64,000 nt of DNA from Thermoactinospora rubra (lineage in GTDB: Bacteria; Actinomycetota; Actinomycetes; Streptosporangiales; Streptosporangiaceae), in assembly GCF_002093975.1 (NCBI RefSeq), contig NZ_MSZZ01000034.1:1-64000 (forward strand), given 5' to 3'. Below the pieces are notes generated by a model, which worked only from the letters and a program-made list of their open reading frames with translations, was not told where the DNA came from and made no database searches. Each line of letters opens with the position of its first letter. Positions within the stretch are counted from its first letter, which is position 1. Positions 56,555 through 64,000 of this stretch are shown in pieces. The position numbers and the translations under genes are program-made.

Positions 56555-57151
56555 ATGCCCAACGACGCAGCCGTCTTCTTCGGGGAGTTCCTCCGCTCCC
56601 CCGCCACCATCGGCGCCTTGGCGCCCAGCTCTCCCCGGCTCGCCGAGGCCGTGTGCGCGCCGGTGCCGGAACGGGGCGAGCCGGTGGTCGTGGAGCTCGG
56701 GCCCGGCACCGGCCCGTTCACCGCGGCGATCCAGCGCCGCCTCGCGGGCCGGGGCCACCACCTGGCCGTGGAGCTCAACGAGCGGCTGGCCGGGCTGCTG
56801 GCCGCGCGGTTCCCCGGCGCGGAGGTGGTCCGGGGGGACGCCGCCGCCCTGCCCAGCCTGCTGGCGGTGCGCGGCCTGCCCGGCGCGGACGTGGTGGTCA
56901 GCGGCCTGCCGTGGGCGGCCTTCCCGCCGCTGCTGCAGCGCCGGCTGATGGACGCCGTGACGGCCGCGCTGGCGCCGGGCGGGGCGTTCACCACCTTCTC
57001 CTACCTGCACGCCGTCCCGCTGCCGGCCGCGCGGCGCTTCCGGTCGCTGCTGGCCGAGCGGTTCGAGGAGGTGGTGCCCGGCCGTACCGTGTGGCGCAAC
57101 GTGCCTCCGGCGTTCGTCTTCCACGCGCGCCGCCCCAGAACTTCGTTCTAG
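56555..57151 (+). CDS. Class I SAM-dependent methyltransferase, PmtA-like
   Basis: A 198-residue enzyme with the SAM motif VVVELGPGTGPFTAAI (about 44-59), an acidic residue after the second strand (VELNERLAGLL) and DVVVSGLPWAAFP as motif IV. Closest family type is the phospholipid N-methyltransferase/rRNA-dimethylase-like group, so a lipid substrate is plausible but unproven. It ends nine bases before the acyl-CoA dehydrogenase gene, so they are probably cotranscribed. Confidence 0.8.
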   Translation: MPNDAAVFFGEFLRSPATIGALAPSSPRLAEAVCAPVPERGEPVVVELGPGTGPFTAAIQRRLAGRGHHLAVELNERLAGLLAARFPGAEVVRGDAAALPSLLAVRGLPGADVVVSGLPWAAFPPLLQRRLMDAVTAALAPGGAFTTFSYLHAVPLPAARRFRSLLAERFEEVVPGRTVWRNVPPAFVFHARRPRTSF

Positions 57152-57160
57152 CATGCGCGT

Positions 57161-58342
57161 ATGGACTTCACCCTGCCCGAGAGCGCCCAGGCCGTGCAAC
57201 GCGGCATCGCCGACATCTGCGCCCGCTACGACATGGACTACTGGCAGCGCTGCGAGGCCGACAAGTGCTGGCCCGAGGAGGTCTGGGCGGAGCTGGCCAA
57301 GGGCGGCTGGCTGGGGCTGGCCGTGCCGGAGGAGTACGGCGGAGGCGGCCAGGGCCTGCTGGAGCTGGCGGTGGCCACCGAGACGCTGGCGGCCTCCGGC
57401 GCCGCGGGCGGCTCGGCCTTCACCTACGTCCTCACCCCGGGCTTCGGCGCGCTGACCCTCACCAGGCACGGTACGGCGGAGCAGAAGCGCGAGCTGCTGC
57501 CGAAGCTGGCCACCGGCGAGATCGAGACGTGCTTCGCGCTCACCGAGCCGGACGCCGGCTCCAACTCCCTGGCGATCACCACCGCCGCCCGCCGCGACGG
57601 CGGCGACTTCGTCGTCAACGGGCAGAAGATCTGGATCACGGGCGTGCAGCGGGCCACGTGGATGCTGCTGGTCACCCGGACCGTCCCGGCGGCCGAGGCC
57701 CGGCCGCGCACCCACGGCCTGACGGTCCTGCTGGTCAACGTGCCGGAGGCGGTGGCCGCCGGGCGGCTGTCCTACCGGCCCATCCCCAAGATGGGCGCCA
57801 ACACCACGCCCTCCAACATGGTGTTCATCGACGACCTGCGGGTGCCGGCCGCGAACGTGGTCGGCGAGGTCGACCAGGGCGCGGCGGTGCTGTGGGACAT
57901 CCTCAACCCCGAGCGCGTCCTGCTGGCCGCCAGCGCGCTGGGCGGCGCGGAGGTCGGGCTGCGGGTCGCCGTCGACTACGCCAGGCAGCGGGAGGTCTTC
58001 GGCCGCCCCATCGGCGCCAACCAGGCCATCGCCTTCCCCCTGGCCCGGGTGAAGGCCAAGATCGAGCTGGCCAGGCTCATGCTCTACAAGGCCGCCTGGT
58101 CCTTCGACCGGCTGCTGCCCTGCGGCACCGAGGCCAACATCGCCAAGCTCGCCGCCTCCGAGGCGGCCTGGGAGGCGGCCGACGCGGCGTTCCAGACGCA
58201 CGGCGGCATGGCCTACTCGCTGGAGTACCCGGTGGCCCGGCTACTGGCCGACGCCCGCATCGGCCGCGTCGCCCCGGTGACCGAGGAGCTGCTGCTCAAC
58301 TACCTCGCCACCCAGGTGCTCGGGCTGCCGAGGAGCTTCTGA
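57161..58342 (+). CDS. Acyl-CoA dehydrogenase
   Basis: A 393-residue FAD enzyme introducing a trans double bond into an acyl-CoA. Conserved parts: MDFTLPESAQAVQRGIADIC, FALTEPDAGSNS (acyl-CoA binding), FVVNGQKIWITG, RQREVFGRPIGANQAIAFPL, and QTHGGMAYSLEYPVARLLAD with the C-terminal TEELLLNYLATQVLGLPRSF. Which Glu is the base is not certain. Chain length preference unknown. Cotranscription with the methyltransferase is likely. Confidence 0.88.
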   Translation: MDFTLPESAQAVQRGIADICARYDMDYWQRCEADKCWPEEVWAELAKGGWLGLAVPEEYGGGGQGLLELAVATETLAASGAAGGSAFTYVLTPGFGALTLTRHGTAEQKRELLPKLATGEIETCFALTEPDAGSNSLAITTAARRDGGDFVVNGQKIWITGVQRATWMLLVTRTVPAAEARPRTHGLTVLLVNVPEAVAAGRLSYRPIPKMGANTTPSNMVFIDDLRVPAANVVGEVDQGAAVLWDILNPERVLLAASALGGAEVGLRVAVDYARQREVFGRPIGANQAIAFPLARVKAKIELARLMLYKAAWSFDRLLPCGTEANIAKLAASEAAWEAADAAFQTHGGMAYSLEYPVARLLADARIGRVAPVTEELLLNYLATQVLGLPRSF

Positions 58343-58357
58343 CCGCCGGCCGGTCCC

Positions 58358-58783
58358 TCAGTCGGTGGAGTCGCGCCCGGCGTCGAAGACGGCGTGGTAG
58401 TGGGCACGCGCCTGCTCCACCAGGGCGTCCGACAGCCACGCGACCGGCTCGACGTCGACCAGCAGCGGCTCGTGGTCGGGGCCGCGGGCGACGACGCGGC
58501 CGGCCAGCACCCAGGGGCGGCGCTCCTCGTCGGCCTCGGCCAGGCCGGCGTACTTGCACACCTGCCTGGCCAGCCAGTCGCGCAGCGGCCTGGTCCACCA
58601 CCGCTCGGCGTCCAGCACGGTCACCGACAGCCCCGGCAGCTCCAGACCGCTCTCGTAGTCCTTGCTCGGCCCCTCGCCGTCCCGGTCCGGGCCGTGCGAG
58701 TAGCGCAGGTAGAGGCCCGGCCGCCGGGCGACCAGGGCCTCCAGCTCCTCCAGCGAGTCGATCGTCGGCAGGTGCCCAGTCAG
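58358..58783 (-). CDS. DUF6098 family protein
   Basis: A 141-residue protein of the actinomycete DUF6098 family: PTIDSLEELEALVARRPGLY, WWTRPLRDWLARQVCKYAGL, RPWVLAGRVVARGPDHEPLL and PVAWLSDALV. The open frame contains no ATG, GTG or TTG before 58624, which would drop the conserved N-terminal third; I therefore propose a CTG start at 58783, overlapping the hemerythrin TGA (CTGA). Function unknown. Confidence 0.65.
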   Translation of the reverse strand: MTGHLPTIDSLEELEALVARRPGLYLRYSHGPDRDGEGPSKDYESGLELPGLSVTVLDAERWWTRPLRDWLARQVCKYAGLAEADEERRPWVLAGRVVARGPDHEPLLVDVEPVAWLSDALVEQARAHYHAVFDAGRDSTD

Positions 58784-59340
58784 CTCTGCTTCCCCATCGC
58801 CTTGCGGATGACGTCCCTGGCCCGGTCCATGATGGCCACCGGCGTGCCCACCAGCACGTTGGCGGTGGCGGTCTCCACGCCCGCGTGCGGGTGCGTGGGC
58901 GCCAGCGCCTCGGCCGCCTTCACCCCGGCGGCCATCGCGCGCCGCTCCGTCTCGCTCGTCTGGGCACGCAGCTGAACGAACTCCTCCCGCTCCTCAGCCT
59001 CGGCGTGCGCCACGACGGCGGACTTCAGCGTCCGCAGGTTGGCCGCGAACTGCGGGTCGGTCACCCCCGCCTTCTCCATCTGGGTCAGCATGTCCTTGGC
59101 CGCGTTCTCCTCGGCCAGGCGCTCGTCGACCACCGCGTCCCCCGTGGCCAGCTTGCGCCGGGCGTAGGGGTGGACGATCTCCTCCTCGGCCGTCTCGTGC
59201 ACGGCCAGCAGCCGCACCAGCCGCTGGAACGGCTCGGCCCTGGCGTCCACCGGGGCGGCCTCCACCTCGGCGAACAGCCTCTTGATCTCCTCATGCTGCG
59301 ACAGCAGCAGGTCGATGACGTCCTTGTCGTTGTCTGCCAT
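58780..59340 (-). CDS. Hemerythrin HHE-domain protein
   Basis: A 186-residue four-helix protein with the His/Glu pattern of a di-iron or O2/NO-sensing hemerythrin: DLLLSQHEEIKRLF, LAVHETAEEEIVHPYARR, and AHAEAEEREEF. GAAGGAAGGAA lies before the ATG. It is divergent from the hldE-like gene and upstream of DUF6098. A truncated paralogue lies at 11909-12055. Stress or redox roles are usual in the family; none is shown here. Confidence 0.88.
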   Translation of the reverse strand: MADNDKDVIDLLLSQHEEIKRLFAEVEAAPVDARAEPFQRLVRLLAVHETAEEEIVHPYARRKLATGDAVVDERLAEENAAKDMLTQMEKAGVTDPQFAANLRTLKSAVVAHAEAEEREEFVQLRAQTSETERRAMAAGVKAAEALAPTHPHAGVETATANVLVGTPVAIMDRARDVIRKAMGKQS

Positions 59341-59417
59341 GGCGTTCCTTCCTTCGCGGAGGGTGCCCCTACCCGCCATCGCGTTTGGGAACCGCTTCGC
59401 TCGGTAGTCGCTTGGTT

Positions 59418-60818
59418 ATGACTGAGGCCGTCGTGGTCGGAGACGTGATGCTGGACTCCTGGCTGGCGGGCCCGGCCAGGCGCATGGCGCGGGAGGCGCC
59501 GGTCCCGGTGGTGAGCGTCCAGAAGGTGGAGAACATGCCGGGCGGCGCGGGCAACGCCGCCGCCAACCTGGCCGCGATGGGGGCCGAGGTGCGTCTGGCC
59601 GGCGCGGTGGGAGACGACGAGCACGCGGCCACGCTGGCGCGGGCGCTGGCCATGCGGGGGGTGCGAGCCGAGCTGCTGACCGTGCCCGGCAGGCGCACCG
59701 CGCACAAGAACCGGCTGGTGACCAGCGGGCAGATGGTGGCCCGCTACGACGAGGAGGACGCCGCGCCGCTGCCCCGCGCCGCCGAGGAGCGGCTGGTGGC
59801 GTGGCTGCGCGAGCACGTCCCGGGCGCGGCGCTGGTGATCGCCTGCGACTACGGCGGCGGCGTGTGCACGCCGGCGGTACGGCAGGCGCTGGCCGGCGCG
59901 CGCCAGCTGGTGGTCGACGCGCACACCCTCGCACCCTGGCGCCCGCTCTCCCCCACGGTGGTGCTGCCCAACTACGCCGAGGCGCTGCGCCTGCTGGAGG
60001 AGGAGGGCGACGACGCCGACCGCGTCGGGTTCCTGCTGTCGCGCTCAGAGCGGCTGCTGGAGGCGACCGGGGCGCGGATCGTGGTCACCACGCTGGACGG
60101 CGACGGCGCGCTGGTGCACGCGGCGGGGCGGGAGCCGTACCGGACCTATGCCGAGCCCGCGCCGCCGCACCTGACCACGGGGGCGGGCGACACCTACGCC
60201 GCGGCCTTCGCGCTGTGGCTGGCCGAGGGCGCCACGCCGGAGGAGGCGGCCGACGCGGCGCAGGCGGCGGCCGGCGTGGTGGTCCGCAGGCCGGGCACCG
60301 CGATCTGCACCCGGCACGAGCTGCTGCGGGCGCTGCGGCAGCAGGATCAGGCTGTGCTGACGCCCGAGCGGCTGGCCAGGCGCCTGGACGCGCACCGGCG
60401 CGGGGGCGAGCGCATCGTGTTCACCAACGGCTGCTTCGACGTGCTGCACCGGGGCCACGTCAGCTACCTGGAGCAGGCGCGGGCGCTGGGCGACGTGCTG
60501 GTGGTGGCGGTCAACAGCGACGCCGGCGTGTCGCGGCTGAAGGGGCCGGGCCGGCCGGTCAACGGCTGCGAGGACCGCATGTCGGTGCTGGCGGCGCTGG
60601 CCGATGTGGACTACGTGACCAGCTTCGAGGAGGACACCCCCGAGCGGCTGATCCGCATGTTCCGCCCCGACGTCTACGTCAAGGGCGGCGACTACACCCG
60701 GGAGATGCTGCCCGAGACGCCCGTGGTGGAGGCGCTGGGCGGCGAGGTGCGGGTGGTGGGTTACGTGCCCGACCGCTCGACCACCGCGATCATCGAGCGG
60801 CTGGGAGGCGGCCGGTGA
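59418..60818 (+). CDS. hldE: Bifunctional heptose kinase/adenylyltransferase, HldE-like
   Basis: A 466-residue fusion. Residues ~1-310 are a PfkB/RfaE-type kinase (VVVGDVMLDSWLAGPARRMA; MPGGAGNAAANLAAMGAEV; LTTGAGDTYAAAFALWLAEG). Residues ~330-466 are a nucleotidyltransferase with GCFDVLHRGHVSYL (HxGH) and a C-terminal KGGDYTREMLPE. It would phosphorylate heptose 7-phosphate at C1 and add AMP, giving ADP-heptose, the donor for a GT9 enzyme. GTGA overlap with that gene. Confidence 0.9.
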   Translation: MTEAVVVGDVMLDSWLAGPARRMAREAPVPVVSVQKVENMPGGAGNAAANLAAMGAEVRLAGAVGDDEHAATLARALAMRGVRAELLTVPGRRTAHKNRLVTSGQMVARYDEEDAAPLPRAAEERLVAWLREHVPGAALVIACDYGGGVCTPAVRQALAGARQLVVDAHTLAPWRPLSPTVVLPNYAEALRLLEEEGDDADRVGFLLSRSERLLEATGARIVVTTLDGDGALVHAAGREPYRTYAEPAPPHLTTGAGDTYAAAFALWLAEGATPEEAADAAQAAAGVVVRRPGTAICTRHELLRALRQQDQAVLTPERLARRLDAHRRGGERIVFTNGCFDVLHRGHVSYLEQARALGDVLVVAVNSDAGVSRLKGPGRPVNGCEDRMSVLAALADVDYVTSFEEDTPERLIRMFRPDVYVKGGDYTREMLPETPVVEALGGEVRVVGYVPDRSTTAIIERLGGGR

Positions 60819-61864
60819 CCGAGCCCGGCGTGCCTTCCGGGGCAGTCCCCGACGCGCTTCCCGATGTCCGTAGCATCGCCGTGCTGCGCGCCAACGCGAT
60901 CGGCGACTTCCTGCTGGCCCTGCCCGCGCTGGAGGCGCTGCGCGCGGCCTACCCGGCGGCCCGGATCACGCTGCTCGGCCTGGCCTGGCACCGCGACTTC
61001 CTCACCGGGCGGCCGGGGCCGGTGGACGAGGTGGTCGCGCTGCCGCCCGACCCGCTGGCCGCCCCGCCGGGCGAGCGGCTGCGGGCCCGCCGCTTCGACC
61101 TGGCGGTGCAGCTGCACGGCGGCGGCCGCGAGTCCAACCCGTTCGTCCGCAAGCTCGGGGCGCGGGTGACCGCCGGGCTGTGCACCCCCGACGCCGAGCG
61201 GCTGGACCGGTGGCTGCCGTACCTGCCCTACCACCACGAGACGCTGCGCTACCTGGAGGTGGCGGCCCTGGTCGGCGCCCGCACCGCCGGCCTGGAGCCG
61301 CGCGTCCGCGTCACCGCCGCCGACCGGGCCGAGGCCTACCGCGTCGTGGGCGAGGTGCCCCGCGGCGCGGTGGCGGTGCACCCGGGCGCCTCCGACCCGC
61401 GGCGGCGCTGGCCGCCCGAGCGGTTCGCCGCGGTCGCCGACGCTCTGGGGCGGCCCGTCGTGGTGACCGGCAGTGAGGCGGAGCGGGAGCTGGTGCTGCG
61501 CACGTGCGAGGCGATGCGCGCGCCCGCGATCCCGGTCGCCGGGACGCTCGGCCTGGGCGGGCTGGCCGCGCTCTACCAGCGGTGCGACCTGCTGGTGGGC
61601 AACGACACCGGGCCGCGCCACCTGGCCGCCGCGGTGGGCACCCCGACGGTGTCGGTCTACTGGATGGTCAACCTGATCAACCACGGGCCCATCAGCCGGG
61701 CGCGGCACCGGCCGCTGGTCTCCTGGACGCCGGCCTGCCCGGTGTGCGGGGCCGGCAGCCTGGAACCGGCGGCCGAGCGGTGCCCGCACGACGTGCCGTG
61801 GGTGACCGACGTGCCGGTCGAGTCGGTGCTGGAGCAGGCCGTCCAGCTTCTGGAAGCCTCCTAG
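60815..61864 (+). CDS. Glycosyltransferase family 9 (heptosyltransferase-like)
   Basis: A 349-residue GT-B enzyme: [20 protein letters not shown] at the N-terminus and, in the C-terminal half, [20 protein letters not shown] and [20 protein letters not shown], the ADP-heptose-type donor site. It starts with GTG overlapping the hldE stop, with GGGAGG six bases upstream. It is expected to transfer heptose to an acceptor; since LPS is absent, the acceptor is unknown. Its TAG shares CTAG with the convergent gene. Confidence 0.88.
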   Translation: MTEPGVPSGAVPDALPDVRSIAVLRANAIGDFLLALPALEALRAAYPAARITLLGLAWHRDFLTGRPGPVDEVVALPPDPLAAPPGERLRARRFDLAVQLHGGGRESNPFVRKLGARVTAGLCTPDAERLDRWLPYLPYHHETLRYLEVAALVGARTAGLEPRVRVTAADRAEAYRVVGEVPRGAVAVHPGASDPRRRWPPERFAAVADALGRPVVVTGSEAERELVLRTCEAMRAPAIPVAGTLGLGGLAALYQRCDLLVGNDTGPRHLAAAVGTPTVSVYWMVNLINHGPISRARHRPLVSWTPACPVCGAGSLEPAAERCPHDVPWVTDVPVESVLEQAVQLLEAS

Positions 61865-62631
61865 AAACGCGGCTGGCGCTTCTCGCGCAGGGCGCGGACG
61901 CCCTCGGCCACATCCGGCCCGGTGAAGCCGAGGAACTCCATGGCCAGGGAGGCGTCGAAGGCGGGGCCGGCCTGGCGCAGCCAGTTGTTCAGCGCGTACT
62001 TGGTCAGCCTGATCGCCTCGGCCGAGCCCTGCGCCAGCCGTACGGCCAGCTCCAGCGCCACCTCCTGGACCCGCTCGTCGTCCACGCACAGGCTGACCAG
62101 GCCCATGCGCTCGGCCTGCTCGCCCGTCACCGGCTCGCACAGCAGCAGGTGGTACTTGGCCTTGGCCAGCCCGCACAGCAGCGGCCAGACGATCGCCGCG
62201 TGGTCGCCGGCGGCCACGCCCAGCCGCGTGTGCCCGTCGATGATCTTCGCGGTACGGCCGGCGACGGAGATGTCGGCCAGCAGCGCCACCGCCAGCCCGG
62301 CGCCCACGGCCGGTCCCCGGATGGCCGAAACGATCGGCTTGGAGCAGTTGACGACGTTGTAGACGATGTCGCGGGCCTCGGCGAAGACGCGCATCCGCGT
62401 GGCGTGGTCGCGCATCATCTCCTCGATCATGGACAGGTCGCCGCCCGCGGAGAACGCCTCGCCCTCGCCCGTGACGACCACGGCGCGCACCGAGTCGTCG
62501 CGGTCCACCTCGGGCCAGATCTCGGCCAGCTCCCGGTGGCCGGTCATGTCGACGGCGTTGAGCCGGCCCGGCCGGCTGATGGTGATCCTCAGCACCCCCT
62601 CGGCGGGGGTGTCGGTCCTCAGCTGTCCCAC
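61861..62631 (-). CDS. Enoyl-CoA hydratase/isomerase family protein
   Basis: A 256-residue crotonase-fold protein: [36 protein letters not shown] (oxyanion loop), [20 protein letters not shown] and [20 protein letters not shown], where the usual catalytic Glu pair is partly replaced, so the reaction may not be hydration. GTG at 62631 with AAGGGAG upstream overlaps the hydrolase gene by 13 bp, so it is coupled to it. Confidence 0.85.
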   Translation of the reverse strand: MGQLRTDTPAEGVLRITISRPGRLNAVDMTGHRELAEIWPEVDRDDSVRAVVVTGEGEAFSAGGDLSMIEEMMRDHATRMRVFAEARDIVYNVVNCSKPIVSAIRGPAVGAGLAVALLADISVAGRTAKIIDGHTRLGVAAGDHAAIVWPLLCGLAKAKYHLLLCEPVTGEQAERMGLVSLCVDDERVQEVALELAVRLAQGSAEAIRLTKYALNNWLRQAGPAFDASLAMEFLGFTGPDVAEGVRALREKRQPRF

Positions 62632-63536
62632 AGGGCTCCCTTCAGCCGGTCCGCGACGTACTCCCGGGCCTGGGCGGCCTGGTCGAAGAAGCCGGGCAGG
62701 GCGAAGAAGCTGTGCACCGCGCCGTTGAACCGGCGCACCTCCACCGGGACGCCCGCCTGGGCCAGGCGCGTGCCGTACGCCTCGCCCTCGTCGCGCAGCA
62801 CGTCGCACTCGGCGGTGACCACGGTGGCGGGCGGCAGGCCGGCGAAGGAGGCCAGCCGCAGCGGGGACAGGCGCGGGTCGGCCGGGTCGGCGCCGGCGGC
62901 GTACTGGCGGACGAACCAGGCCATCTCCTCGGCGTCCAGGCCGAAGCCGCTGGCGAAGTGCCGGTAGCTGGGGGTGTCCATGGCCACGTCGGTGATCGGG
63001 TAGACCAGCACCTGGTGGGCGAGCGTGAGCCCGGCGTCCCTGGCCTGCCAGGCGGCCACCGCGGCCAGGTTGCCCCCGGCGCTGTCGCCCATCACCGCGA
63101 CCGTGCCGTTGCACTGGTAGAAGGCCGGGCGGGCGAACAGGTCGCGCACCACGCTCCAGGCGTCCTCGGCCGCGGCGGGGAAGGGGTGCTCCGGGGCGAG
63201 CCGGTAGTCCACCGACACCACCACGGCGCCGGTGCGGATGGCCAGGTCGCGGGCGAGCGCGTCGTTGCGCCGCACGCTGCCGAACACCCAGCCGCCGCCG
63301 TGGAAGTAGACGACCACCGGAAGAGCCTCCTGCCCAGGGTCGGCCCGGTAGATCCGCACCGGCACGTGCTCGACGAACTCGTCGCGGACCAGCGGCAGCC
63401 TGGGCCTGGGGCCGCGCTGCAGCGCGAACCCGTCGTGGGCGCGCATCTCGCGGATGGCGTCCAGGTCCAGCACGGACAGGTCGGTGTTGAGGTCGGAGGG
63501 GTAGCGGGCGACGAAGGCCGCTGCCTGTGGGTGCAT
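62619..63536 (-). CDS. Alpha/beta hydrolase, hormone-sensitive-lipase (LipR/NlhH) family
   Basis: A 305-residue esterase with oxyanion motif HGGGW, nucleophile motif GDSAGG, acid in [13 protein letters not shown] and His in [12 protein letters not shown]. It hydrolyses short to medium ester chains. Cytoplasmic (no signal). It precedes the enoyl-CoA hydratase-like gene with a 13-bp overlap, and lies 10 bp after the stop of the amidotransferase gene, so the three are probably cotranscribed. Confidence 0.9.
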   Translation of the reverse strand: MHPQAAAFVARYPSDLNTDLSVLDLDAIREMRAHDGFALQRGPRPRLPLVRDEFVEHVPVRIYRADPGQEALPVVVYFHGGGWVFGSVRRNDALARDLAIRTGAVVVSVDYRLAPEHPFPAAAEDAWSVVRDLFARPAFYQCNGTVAVMGDSAGGNLAAVAAWQARDAGLTLAHQVLVYPITDVAMDTPSYRHFASGFGLDAEEMAWFVRQYAAGADPADPRLSPLRLASFAGLPPATVVTAECDVLRDEGEAYGTRLAQAGVPVEVRRFNGAVHSFFALPGFFDQAAQAREYVADRLKGALWDS

Positions 63537-63546
63537 AGCGCAAAAT

Positions 63547-64000
63547 CTAGCGGGCGGCCTCGACGAAGTGCTCGAATACCCGGGAGTCGGGATCGCGCTC
63601 GGGGTGCCACTGCACGCCCACGCCGAAGCGGTGGCCCTGCAGCTCGATGCCCTCGACGATCTGGTCGTCGGCCCAGGCCACCGCCAGCAGCCCGGCGCCC
63701 AGGCGGCGCACCGACTGCTCGTGGGGCGCCACCACCTCCACCCGGTCGCCCACGGCCTTGCCGAGCTTGCTGGAGACGCTCACCTGGATGACGTGGCGCG
63801 CGCCCGGCTCCCCGTGCCTGTCGTGGTCGACCACGTCGGGCAGCCAGGGGATGAGCGTGCCGCCCTGGGCGACGTTCAGCACGTGCATGCCGCGGCCGAT
63901 GGCCAGGATCGGCAGGCCGGCCTGGATCGCGGCGCGGGCCAGGGCCAGCTCGAACCGGTCGCGGCCGGGCTGCGGGTCCGGCAGGCGCTCGTCGTGGGGC
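63547..64000 (-). CDS. Class I glutamine amidotransferase-like protein, partial, catalytic Cys replaced
   Basis: The 3' part (about 150 residues) of a PuuD-type gamma-glutamyl hydrolase; the 5' end is beyond the window. The nucleophile elbow, normally G-I-C-R-G, reads LAIGRGMHVLNVAQGG, with Gly in place of the catalytic Cys. The His-Glu part is intact (GVQWHPE). It is therefore probably not a hydrolase in the usual sense, or acts as a binding or regulatory protein. It is the first gene of the esterase/enoyl-CoA hydratase group. Confidence 0.75.
   Translation of the reverse strand, partial: PHDERLPDPQPGRDRFELALARAAIQAGLPILAIGRGMHVLNVAQGGTLIPWLPDVVDHDRHGEPGARHVIQVSVSSKLGKAVGDRVEVVAPHEQSVRRLGAGLLAVAWADDQIVEGIELQGHRFGVGVQWHPERDPDSRVFEHFVEAAR

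Overview
The window is high-GC chromosomal DNA from an actinomycete, most likely a filamentous one of the Streptosporangiales (Nonomuraea/Streptosporangium-like). Pointers to this are frequent GTG/TTG starts, the garA-ftsR-BFN-merR-gcvP gene order shared with Mycobacterium, actinomycete-only families (DUF5999, SCO6745-like, CGNR, WYL, DUF6098), and classical menaquinone genes (menD, menE) where Streptomyces uses the futalosine route. The genus is inferred. I see no tRNA, rRNA, CRISPR array, prophage, transposase or plasmid function; apart from one scarred segment this is ordinary chromosome.

Layout. 0-8.6 kb: ArsR/SRPBCC pair, a DUF4037 protein, purB coupled to a GNAT gene, and an RND exporter divergent from a MarR repressor. 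8.7-11 kb: a HelD/HelR-type RNA polymerase-associated ATPase. 11.1-13.9 kb: a mosaic of SDR genes with three gene remnants (hemerythrin fragment, frameshifted cyclophilin-like lipoprotein, 5'-truncated SDR). 13.9-21.4 kb: ferritin-like protein, FMN split-barrel protein, and several small regulators and transporters. 21.4-30.3 kb: a TSUP permease, an RbsB/FrcA-type sugar ABC operon next to a TetR gene, a CoA-transferase/CoA-lyase pair divergent from a GntR regulator, a phosphotransferase and a UTRA GntR. 30.3-35.3 kb: menD and menE (divergent), a small membrane protein and a primary-type sigma factor. 35.3-40.6 kb: P1 peptidase, TetR, DUF5999, small membrane, secreted and TPR proteins. 40.7-49.8 kb: gcvP behind a tandem glycine riboswitch, two MerR regulators, the DUF151 nuclease, GarA, a sugar-1-P guanylyltransferase/phosphomutase-like fusion and a CDP-alcohol phosphatidyltransferase. 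49.9-53.6 kb: thiC under a TPP riboswitch, coupled to a heparinase II/III-like gene. 53.6-59.3 kb: trpF, a NarL two-component pair, a methyltransferase, an acyl-CoA dehydrogenase, DUF6098 and hemerythrin. 59.4-64 kb: an HldE-like ADP-heptose synthase with a GT9 glycosyltransferase, then acyl-CoA and esterase genes and a partial class I amidotransferase that lacks its cysteine.

How the genes work together. Many neighbours share ATGA/GTGA overlaps (purB-GNAT, ABC permease-ATPase, CoA-transferase-lyase, garA-ftsR, thiC-heparinase, kinase-regulator, hldE-GT9), so they are probably translationally coupled. Most local regulators have an inverted repeat in the adjacent promoter region. The most unusual features are a 15-bp AT-rich word repeated four times in one orientation (three copies exactly at gene ends), the recombination scar at 11.9-13.4 kb, the thiC-heparinase operon, and the heptose module in a Gram-positive background.
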